Assembly: GCA_015662475.1 (NCBI GenBank)
Contig: DQUB01000129.1
Location: forward strand, 1 to 29,117
Source: Pyrodictium sp.
GTDB taxonomy: Archaea > Thermoproteota > Thermoprotei_A > Sulfolobales > Pyrodictiaceae
Direction: 5' to 3'
DNA: 29,117 nucleotides
The translations under genes and the position numbers were made by a program. The notes beneath the pieces were generated by a model. It was not told the origin of the DNA, ran no database searches, and saw only the letters and a list, made by a program, of their open reading frames with translations. Each line of letters begins with the position of its first letter. The stretch's first letter is position 1. This document shows positions 23,552 through 29,117 of this stretch, piece after piece.

Positions 23552-24822
23552 CATCAGGAGCCATAGACGAATACTTTGAGGAAATTGATATAGATCCTGA
23601 TGATATAGGCAGCGTATCCGAACCTATAGCAAAAACCTTATTTAATGTGAATAAGCCAACGACATACAGAGTTGAAAAGCGATGGAAAGGCAAATTCGTA
23701 TCTGGGTTGTTACCCAATAGAAACTACTTGAAAAGAATGTTCGGCGCCAAAAACGATGTTGATATTTTTAAGATATTCCTAGACGCATTTAAAAATGCGA
23801 AAACCAGTTTACTAAAAGAGGAATCTTTTAACGAATATTTTAAGTTTCTAGGTTCAAACTTTGAAAATGTTATGCCCCCTAAGATATATGCTGAGGATGG
23901 AGCTCCTTACATGACGGCAAGCATATTCATAGCGTGTGTAGATGGTGTATGCAATGCATCTGTACATCGTGTAATGGTTGTTGGAGCGTATGATGCAAGA
24001 GTTAGAGTTGTACCTAGGCATCTATATCAATTGCTTAAAAGACGGGAACCACTTCCTGTAGCGGTTGTAATTGGTGTTCATCCGATGGTGCTTTTAGCAG
24101 CTTCATCTTCACCACCTTTTGGCGTCTTTGAACTAGGTATTGCAGCAAAATTATTAAATGGTTTAAGAGTGTGCTTGACTCCAAATTACTCCATACCAGT
24201 TCCTTGTGGTGCGTCGATAGTCATAGAGGGGTTGCTTGGCGGTGAGTACGCTCCAGAAGGACCTTTTGTTGATATTTTAGGTATTGTCGATGATGTGAGA
24301 GACCAACCTGTTCTAAAGCCTGTCAGCGTTTATGTAAATAAGATCTATGAGCCGCTTTACCATGTTATAGTGCAAGCGTCTAAAGAGCACATGTTATTTA
24401 TGGGGTTTCCACGCGAGGCAAGTATATATGATATTGTCTCGAGAGTCACTCCTAATGTTGTTAATGTTAGGCTGAGTTTTGGTGGTGGTAGTTGGCTTCA
24501 TGCAATTATTAGTATACGCAAAGATATTGAAGGTATTGCTAAAAATGTTATACTAGCCGCGTTTGCCGGCCACCCAAGCCTTAAGCACGTTGTTGTAGTT
24601 GACGATGATATAGATATCGATAACCCATTAAGTGTTGAATGGGCAATAGCTACAAGATTTCAAGCGAATAAGGATTTAGTAGTTGTGTGTGATAGTAGAG
24701 GGTCAAGTCTCGATCCTAGCTCACAAAACTCACTAACGTGTAAGGTTGGCATTGATGCTACAAAACCGCTTGGATCGAACAAAGAGGATAAGTTTAGGAG
24801 GGTTGCACCGTGGCCAACGTGA
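23539..24822 (+). CDS. UbiD-type decarboxylase, candidate trans-anhydromevalonate 5-phosphate decarboxylase
   Basis: A 427-residue prenylated-FMN-dependent decarboxylase of the UbiD family. Seen: YAEDGAPYMTASIFIA, NASVHRVMVVGAYDARVRVV, PVAVVIGVHPMVLLAAS, EYAPEGPFVDILG and, in the C-terminal third, VVVDDDIDIDNPLSVEWAIATR; these order and word choices match UbiD proteins. In archaea with the modified mevalonate pathway, a UbiD homologue converts trans-anhydromevalonate 5-phosphate to isopentenyl phosphate. The two aconitase-X subunit genes that make its substrate lie directly downstream, overlapping by 13 bases, which strongly supports that role over ubiquinone-type or aromatic-acid decarboxylation. 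prFMN would need a UbiX protein, not in this window. Confidence 0.87.
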   Translation: MRDIASGAIDEYFEEIDIDPDDIGSVSEPIAKTLFNVNKPTTYRVEKRWKGKFVSGLLPNRNYLKRMFGAKNDVDIFKIFLDAFKNAKTSLLKEESFNEYFKFLGSNFENVMPPKIYAEDGAPYMTASIFIACVDGVCNASVHRVMVVGAYDARVRVVPRHLYQLLKRREPLPVAVVIGVHPMVLLAASSSPPFGVFELGIAAKLLNGLRVCLTPNYSIPVPCGASIVIEGLLGGEYAPEGPFVDILGIVDDVRDQPVLKPVSVYVNKIYEPLYHVIVQASKEHMLFMGFPREASIYDIVSRVTPNVVNVRLSFGGGSWLHAIISIRKDIEGIAKNVILAAFAGHPSLKHVVVVDDDIDIDNPLSVEWAIATRFQANKDLVVVCDSRGSSLDPSSQNSLTCKVGIDATKPLGSNKEDKFRRVAPWPT

Positions 24823-25979
24823 ATGATGCATACGATATTGCCTTGAACGTTATTGAACGTGTAGGACGAGCTCTAGGAGCTTCAGGGTTTGTAAGCATAT
24901 CTCATGCACATGCTTCTGGCATATCTTACAATAATATTGGAAGACCTGGACTCGAATTTATTGAAGAGCTTGTTGAAAAAGGTGCACGTGTACGTGTATT
25001 TGCAACGTTTAATCCAGTTGGAGTACCATTAGATCCTAGACCTCTAATAGACTATGATGTTGAGTATAGTGAGGTTGAGGAACAACATAGGATAATAAAT
25101 TTGTTGATTAAAATGGGATTTCATTTTTCAGCTACATGTATACCATATATTTTGAGAAGACCTAAACCTAAAGAACACTTAGCATGGGGTGAGTCTAGTG
25201 CAGTTGCTATTGCAAATAGCTTCTTCGGAGCTTATACCAATAAGGAGGGAGGTCCTCTTGCACTGTTAGCTGCTATAGCTGGTGTCACCTATAATGCAGG
25301 TCTACACATTGCAACAAACAGAAAGCCCAAGATCCAAGTTATAGTTCCTCGACCGGAAAACGAGGTTGATGCAGGTCTACTAGGATATCTTGTTGCGCAA
25401 AAAGCAAGTGAAATACCTGCGGTACAATGTTTGGGTGGATGGCGCTGCGGATTCACTTGTTTTAAAGCGTTTGCAGCAGCTTATGCAAGCTTTAGTCACA
25501 ATGCACATTTTGTGATTGTCGGTGTATCGCCAGAGTCTGGCAAAGTCGAAGGAGACAATAAGATCGTGATTGATGAAGAAGAAGTTGAAATGGCACGCGA
25601 GAAGTTCAGCGATGTTAATGTGGAAGATGTCGATGTGTTTTATACTGGCTGCCCTCACATCACTCTTGGTGAGGTGTTTAGAGTAATAAGATTGGTTGAA
25701 AGAGCTAAGACAATCTATAGAAAAAAGTATGAGGTATGGGTAGGTGTACCAGGCTACTATATTCTCAGAAGATGGTGGGTTAAAGTTCGTGATTATGCTA
25801 TGCGTAGAGGTGTAAGACTCTTAGCAGGTACGTGCCCTGTCGTTATGGATGTTAGAAAGTTTGTTGATAGGGTTGCAACAGACTCTGTGAAAGCGGCATT
25901 CTATTTAAAAGTTAGACATCGATTAAATGTTAAAGTATCTACGCTGGAACAATATTTAGGGTTGAAACGTAATGGCTAA
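24810..25979 (+). CDS. Aconitase-X large subunit, candidate phosphomevalonate dehydratase large subunit
   Basis: A 389-residue DUF521/AcnX catalytic subunit. The signature TCIPYILRRP, followed by EHLAWGESSAVAIANSFFG and YTNKEGGPLA, is clear. Cys110, Cys281 (TGCPH) and Cys342 (GTCPVVMD) are placed as the likely [4Fe-4S] ligands. In archaea the split AcnX enzyme dehydrates (R)-5-phosphomevalonate to trans-anhydromevalonate 5-phosphate; other AcnX proteins act on hydroxyproline derivatives, but the UbiD neighbour favours the mevalonate role. It starts with GTG behind TTAGGAGGG, inside the UbiD gene. It overlaps the small-subunit gene by 8 bases. Confidence 0.9.
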   Translation: MANVNDAYDIALNVIERVGRALGASGFVSISHAHASGISYNNIGRPGLEFIEELVEKGARVRVFATFNPVGVPLDPRPLIDYDVEYSEVEEQHRIINLLIKMGFHFSATCIPYILRRPKPKEHLAWGESSAVAIANSFFGAYTNKEGGPLALLAAIAGVTYNAGLHIATNRKPKIQVIVPRPENEVDAGLLGYLVAQKASEIPAVQCLGGWRCGFTCFKAFAAAYASFSHNAHFVIVGVSPESGKVEGDNKIVIDEEEVEMAREKFSDVNVEDVDVFYTGCPHITLGEVFRVIRLVERAKTIYRKKYEVWVGVPGYYILRRWWVKVRDYAMRRGVRLLAGTCPVVMDVRKFVDRVATDSVKAAFYLKVRHRLNVKVSTLEQYLGLKRNG

Positions 25980-26385
25980 AATGTTTGTTATTAGTGGAAG
26001 GACTATTGTTGAAGGTGAGGCAAAAGCTAAGCTATTTATCGTTAAAGAACCTATATCATTTTATGGCGAGGTTGATCCGAACACAGGGTTATATCGTGAT
26101 GGACGCAATATGCGTGATAGGATTGTTGTAGCACCTGGCGTTCGCGGTAGTACTGTGGGGGCTTACATCATATATGCTATGAAGAAATATGGTGTTGCCC
26201 CAAAAGCACTTGTGCTAGGCAATATCGATCCTGTAATAATTGTAGGATGTGTATTAACTTCTATTCCTTTAATCACAGTTGATAGAGTAAAACTAAACTA
26301 TGTTTTTGAGCAGGCATGTGACGACTGTATAGGCGAGGTTAGAGCATTATCAACAGGTTTAGCATCGATTAAAATAGTTTGTTAA
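25972..26385 (+). CDS. Aconitase-X small subunit (DUF126), phosphomevalonate dehydratase swivel domain
   Basis: A 137-residue DUF126 protein forming the swivel domain of the split aconitase-X enzyme. Seen: GRTIVEGEAKAKLFIVKEPI at the start, VVAPGVRGSTVGAYIIYAM, with the conserved serine of the GS loop, and KALVLGNIDPVIIVGCVLTSIPLI. It overlaps the large-subunit gene by 8 bases, so the two are made together. It ends convergently with the zinc-ribbon gene, the stops overlapping by four bases. Paired genes make the assignment secure; the substrate is inferred from the UbiD partner. Confidence 0.9.
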   Translation: MAKMFVISGRTIVEGEAKAKLFIVKEPISFYGEVDPNTGLYRDGRNMRDRIVVAPGVRGSTVGAYIIYAMKKYGVAPKALVLGNIDPVIIVGCVLTSIPLITVDRVKLNYVFEQACDDCIGEVRALSTGLASIKIVC

Positions 26386-26786
26386 GTTCGTTTACTCGTT
26401 GATTCGCTTCTTTTCTTTTGATGGTCTAGAATAGTTATCAATCTTTCGACTTGCTCGAGGATATTAAGCCATTCACGTAGTTCGCCAATGACCTCTCTAC
26501 TATGCTCTTTCTCTAGTTTGGAGATTAGTTCGCCAACTTTTCTAGTTGCAAGCTTTTCGAGCTCCTCTAAAACACCCTGAGCGCTTACCTTACGATACTC
26601 ACTCTCGGTTTTAACAATGAACACTCTTCCGTGTTGGGGACAAATTGTCTCGCCGCTTTTCAGCCTGAAAAGTGGTAGTCCGCATACAGGGCACCTCTCT
26701 GCAAGCATTGCTGCGCCAGCTCTAAGCAAATCGGCCATCTGTTTAATGACATGTTTTTCTCGTTCACGTCGATCAAGAGGGGTCAT
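26382..26786 (-). CDS. Zinc-ribbon protein of the Sjogren/scleroderma autoantigen 1 family
   Basis: A 134-residue archaeal member of the autoantigen p27 (SSSCA1/ZNRD2) family. The N-terminal helix REREKHVIKQMADLLRAGAAML precedes a ribbon with CPVCGLPLFRLKSGETICPQHGR, giving three Cys and one His as zinc ligands; the remainder is a charged helical tail that may form a coiled coil (LEELEKLATRKVGELISKLE). The family is unassigned in function in archaea. The ATG at 26786 has a very good GAGGTGA box. It is divergent from UPF0147, sharing an 85-base promoter region containing a long palindrome. Confidence 0.85.
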   Translation of the reverse strand: MTPLDRREREKHVIKQMADLLRAGAAMLAERCPVCGLPLFRLKSGETICPQHGRVFIVKTESEYRKVSAQGVLEELEKLATRKVGELISKLEKEHSREVIGELREWLNILEQVERLITILDHQKKRSESTSKRT

Positions 26787-26817
26787 TGTGTCACCTCTGG
26801 GCTAAACTCTATTTCGG

Positions 26818-26856
26818 GTATACACTAGTCTTGTATCCTAGAACAAGAGTGTGTAC
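26818..26856. promoter_or_regulatory. Long imperfect palindrome in the divergent promoter region (operator or hairpin candidate)
   Basis: Two arms can pair over 14 positions: GTATACAC (26818-26825) with GTGTGTAC (26849-26856), including one wobble, and TCTTGT (26829-26834) with ACAAGA (26843-26848). A three-base bulge TAG (26826-26828) and an 8-base loop ATCCTAGA (26835-26842) complete it. It lies between the divergent zinc-ribbon and UPF0147 genes, 15 bases before the UPF0147 ATG. It could be a repressor site or a leader hairpin; nothing visible decides. Confidence 0.45.
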
Positions 26857-26871
26857 GGTGGGGTGGTAGAT

Positions 26872-27171
26872 ATGGCTTCACCAATATATGATAACGAGGC
26901 CAAGATTAGGCAAGCAATAATAATGTTAATGAGGATAATAAACGATACTGGCGTACCAAGAAACATACGAAGAGCAGCAACTGAAGCTATAAAACAGCTT
27001 CGCGACGAGACGCTTAGTCCTGCTGTTAGGGCTGCAAATGCTATAAGCATTCTTGACGAGATAAGTCAAGATCCAAACATGCCTGTTTACGCAAGGACCA
27101 TGATATGGAACGTCATAACATTACTTGAAACAGTTAGAGACTATGTACCTCAACCTAAGAAAGGAAAGTGA
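26872..27171 (+). CDS. UPF0147 family protein
   Basis: A 99-residue helical protein of the archaeal UPF0147 family, whose function is not known. The conserved core is visible: YDNEAKIRQAIIMLMRIIND, VPRNIRRAATEAIKQL, LSPAVRAANAISILDEISQD and MPVYARTMIWNVITLLE. I chose the ATG at 26872 because GGTGGGGTGG precedes it and homologues begin here; a GTG at 26851 would add seven residues encoded by the palindrome region. T-rich DNA about 45 bases after the stop may end the transcript. Confidence 0.92.
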   Translation: MASPIYDNEAKIRQAIIMLMRIINDTGVPRNIRRAATEAIKQLRDETLSPAVRAANAISILDEISQDPNMPVYARTMIWNVITLLETVRDYVPQPKKGK

Positions 27172-27192
27172 AGTACTACACACATGGCATCA

Positions 27193-27200
27193 TGTATAAT
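27193..27200 (+). promoter_or_regulatory. Possible TATA box of the FAU-1 gene
   Basis: TGTATAAT lies about 60 bases before the FAU-1 ATG and predicts a transcript start near 27225, downstream of the T-run at 27215-27220. The leader would then include the GGGAGGAG ribosome binding site at about 27242-27249. Based on sequence and spacing only. Confidence 0.4.
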
Positions 27201-27214
27201 CGTATGCCGAGAAA

Positions 27215-27220
27215 TTTTTT
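27215..27220 (+). terminator. Short T-run after UPF0147
   Basis: TTTTTT, in the gap between UPF0147 and FAU-1, is the only T-run in that gap and could end the UPF0147 transcript. It overlaps the region where the FAU-1 transcript is predicted to start, so the assignment is weak. Confidence 0.3.
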
Positions 27221-27256
27221 GGTTGAGAATATGACGTTAGCTGGGAGGAGTTCTCA

Positions 27257-28765
27257 ATGAACACTAGCACAGCTAGTGAAGGGCTAGTAAGGGTGAGAGT
27301 GCGAGGTATCTATGCAACTGCATTAACAAAAATGTTTCTTGATAAAGGTTTTCTAATAGTTCAAGCATCAAACATTATAGCGTCGAGATTTGCCATACCT
27401 CAATTAAAAGCTCCAGCCGATGTTACAGTAAAAGATACGGATGATCGTAATAGGTTGCTAGTAATAGGCTATCCTGAAAAAGTTGATATTGTTGTGCAAG
27501 CTCTACGTGAGACCTTAAAATACTCAGTATACTGGAGTTCGCGTTTAGGTCTTCACGCAACTATTAGGGCTGAAATAATTGGTAAACGTGATGGAAAATG
27601 TTTTGCAAAACTTAATGATGTGCTAATCGAAGTTGTAGAGTTTGAAGCTTGTGAAGAAGGTAAAACAGTAACACTATCAATCGTAAAGGCACCAATATTC
27701 GAAGGTGAATATGCACGGGGAGTTCCTGGTGCAAGAGTAATTGGAGACTATGCCATAGTTTATAGAAGCGTTTCAACGCCTAAGGTAAGCTTTAGTGAAC
27801 ATATAAGAAGTTTAAATAGGCGTGCACAGCTTTCAGTTATATCAGAGGAAGCGTTAAAGAATGGTGTAAGTGTGCATTGGAGAAGTAGTGCTAACCATGG
27901 TGATGAAGAAGAACTACGAACACATCTTAGAGATCTAATAAATAAGCTCTATGAGCTTGAAAAGAAGTTGGTAGATGCGCCACCTGGAGTCTACGAACAT
28001 GGCGAGAAGCTGGTAATAATAGATGTAGCTCTACCTGACAAAAAGATGATGGATGACATACGAGGGAAGGTTACACCTACAATAGATTATCACCATAGTA
28101 TAAAGGCCAACTTTCAGGATGAATATGAATCCATGATAGTAGATTATGCAGAAAAAGCATTAGCTTATGGCGCTTCTAGACAACCTCTAACCAAAGCTTT
28201 GTCCGAAATCATAATAGAGCGTCTAAATGCGCGCAAGCGTATAATTATAAAACATGTAAGACTTGATGGAACGGTCTTAGAAATAGGGCCTGCAGAAATA
28301 GTATCGATAAACATTGTAGATAGAGAAGATAGTTGTTGCGTAGAGGCTCGGCTGAGAAGAATTGTGAGGAGTTCAGGAGTATACGATGGATTAGGTGTTG
28401 AGAAAGAGCCTGGAGACACCATAGAGACTATAGTTAACACATGTGATTGGAAAGTAATACATTCATATTATTCGCGCTCTGGCGAGCTAAAAGGCAGATA
28501 TATCAACATAAATACTCCACCAGAACCAACCCCCTATGGATTTAGATATATAGATCTCGAAGTAGATGTTGTAGAAGTAGGTAACGAGAAAAGAATAATC
28601 GATGAAGATAAGCTCAAAAAACACTACTTGCAGGGCAAGATAACACGATCAACTATTGAAAAAATTGCAGAAGAAATAGCACTTGTGGTAAAAGGGGATA
28701 GAAATGAAATTCTAAAAAAGTTGGTTGAAAATGTTGAGAGTAATCCTCAAAACCCCACTAAATAA
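27257..28765 (+). CDS. fau-1: Probable ribonuclease/AU-rich RNA-binding protein FAU-1
   Basis: A 502-residue member of the FAU-1 family, archaeal proteins that bind AU-rich RNA and are related to the RNase E/G N-terminal region; a role in 5S rRNA maturation has been proposed for the family. Seen: VRVRGIYATALTKMFLDKG, QLKAPADVTVKDTDDRN, RLGLHATIRAEIIG (S1-like), VPGARVIGDYAIVYR, DYHHSIKANFQDEYESMIVD, KHVRLDGTVLEIGPAEIV and, C-terminally, the DUF402 stretch YYSRSGELKGRYININTPPE. The ATG has GGGAGGAG upstream, and length is near the family norm. The tRNA-Leu gene follows 36 bases later. Confidence 0.92.
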   Translation: MNTSTASEGLVRVRVRGIYATALTKMFLDKGFLIVQASNIIASRFAIPQLKAPADVTVKDTDDRNRLLVIGYPEKVDIVVQALRETLKYSVYWSSRLGLHATIRAEIIGKRDGKCFAKLNDVLIEVVEFEACEEGKTVTLSIVKAPIFEGEYARGVPGARVIGDYAIVYRSVSTPKVSFSEHIRSLNRRAQLSVISEEALKNGVSVHWRSSANHGDEEELRTHLRDLINKLYELEKKLVDAPPGVYEHGEKLVIIDVALPDKKMMDDIRGKVTPTIDYHHSIKANFQDEYESMIVDYAEKALAYGASRQPLTKALSEIIIERLNARKRIIIKHVRLDGTVLEIGPAEIVSINIVDREDSCCVEARLRRIVRSSGVYDGLGVEKEPGDTIETIVNTCDWKVIHSYYSRSGELKGRYININTPPEPTPYGFRYIDLEVDVVEVGNEKRIIDEDKLKKHYLQGKITRSTIEKIAEEIALVVKGDRNEILKKLVENVESNPQNPTK

Positions 28766-28801
28766 TAGTTGTAGTCTTGGAACTAGCACCTGGGCCTGGA
28801 T

Positions 28802-28889
28802 GCGGGGGTGCCCGAGCCAGGTCAAAGGGGTCGGGCTTAGGACCCGATGGCGTAGGCCTGCGTGGGTTCAAATCCCACCCCCCGCACCA
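28802..28889 (+). tRNA. tRNA-Leu (anticodon TAG)
   Basis: An 88-base class II tRNA that folds completely. The acceptor stem is GCGGGGG (28802-28808) with CCCCCGC (28879-28885). The anticodon stem TCGGG/CCCGA encloses the loop CTTAGGA with anticodon TAG at 28838-28840, reading CUA. A long variable arm is followed by the T arm GTGGG-TTCAAAT-CCCAC. The discriminator A is at 28886, and CCA is encoded at 28887-28889. No intron is present. The long variable arm plus A73 fit leucine identity. Confidence 0.95.
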
Positions 28890-29039
28890 ATTCTAATCCC
28901 ATAAGTATGTATGAGGCTACTACTCCCAAACCTGTCGAACTATTTTGCGTGGCTAACTTTTTAAGAAATTTCAAAACTATGGCTGTGTTTTCAAGGGATA
29001 AATCTGCCAATCCGAAAATCAAATTGAGCTAATTAATAG

Positions 29040-29117
29040 TGGCGCCGGGGGCGGGATTCGAACCCGCGCGCCCCTTTACGGGGCAGTGGGTCTCTCACCT
29101 CATTTTCTAAGCCGGAA
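29040..29117 (-). tRNA. tRNA-Ser, 3' part, probably intron-containing (cut by window edge)
   Basis: Reading the minus strand from the right: anticodon-stem 3' strand CCCAC (29090-29086), a variable arm GCCCC-GTAAA-GGGGC (29084-29070), T arm GCGGG-TTCGAAT-CCCGC (29067-29051), acceptor 3' strand CCCCGGC (29050-29044), discriminator G (29043) and encoded CCA (29042-29040). The long variable arm, G73 and the implied GCCGGGG start fit archaeal tRNA-Ser. The GTGGG needed for the other side of the anticodon stem does not occur in the remaining 27 bases to the window end, which points to an intron just 5' of position 38. The anticodon lies outside the window. Confidence 0.85.

Noticed and set aside
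28837..29022. 61-codon minus-strand frame
   Set aside because: It runs through the tRNA-Leu gene and is not preceded by a ribosome binding site or promoter that I can see.
28890..29039. Possible small RNA or gene between the two tRNA genes
   Set aside because: The 150 bases show no box C/D or H/ACA pattern, no convincing frame and only short T-runs, so I see nothing supportable.
1..29117. CRISPR array, insertion sequence or integrated element
   Set aside because: No regularly spaced repeats, transposase or integrase genes, or terminal inverted repeats were seen, and the tRNA genes show no attachment-site duplication within the window.

Overview
The window comes from a thermophilic archaeon of the Thermoproteota (Crenarchaeota), probably Desulfurococcales-like, though the exact lineage is my inference. 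The reasons are archaeal/eukaryotic-type information genes packed end to end, many TTG and GTG starts, Shine-Dalgarno boxes of the GAGGTGA type, moderately AT-rich DNA, and tRNA genes that encode CCA. No gene-free stretch exceeds about 150 bases. I see no mobile element, CRISPR array or rRNA.

Layout. 1-849 (minus) is nearly all of a flavin-dependent thymidylate synthase, cut by the window edge. 981-2105 is a GH130-like beta-propeller protein. 2131-12072 is a dense plus-strand run for translation and RNA modification: TmcA, SRP54, a TrmY-like protein, Pus10, L21e, RpoF (Rpo4), DUF655, KsgA/Dim1, a HemK-type methyltransferase, TrmJ and Trm14. 12135-16881 continues with L10e, Dph2, a METTL5-like methylase, exosome Csl4, a DUF2067 protein, RpoL (Rpo11), an unknown protein, TFS and a second small unknown. 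16933-19317 holds replication genes: PCNA, primase PriS and a GINS-like protein. 19314-21020 returns to translation: L44e, S27e, aIF2-alpha and Nop10.

20971-26385 is less routine. It has a minus-strand RecA-fold ATPase (RadA paralogue), a divergently placed RNase H-fold-like protein, a Clp1/Grc3-type polynucleotide kinase, and three coupled genes (UbiD-type decarboxylase, aconitase-X large and small subunits) that fit the dehydratase and decarboxylase steps of the archaeal modified mevalonate pathway. 26382-28765 carries a Zn-ribbon autoantigen-family protein (minus), UPF0147 and FAU-1. A tRNA-Leu(TAG) and the 3' part of a minus-strand tRNA-Ser, probably intron-containing, close the window.

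How it works together. Many neighbours act on the same molecules. Pus10 and the TrmY-like protein would act in turn on tRNA position 54. TmcA, TrmJ and Trm14 modify other tRNA positions. KsgA, DUF655, ribosomal proteins and Nop10 relate to the ribosome. Rpo4, Rpo11 and TFS serve RNA polymerase, and PCNA, PriS and GINS serve the replisome. The points most worth checking are the KsgA-like protein with Ala in place of the catalytic Asn, the RadA-paralogue/RNase H-fold/kinase neighbourhood, a GINS-like gene whose domain order differs from that expected beside priS, two unrecognised small proteins inside the Rpo11-TFS-PCNA block, and a long imperfect palindrome in a divergent promoter region.
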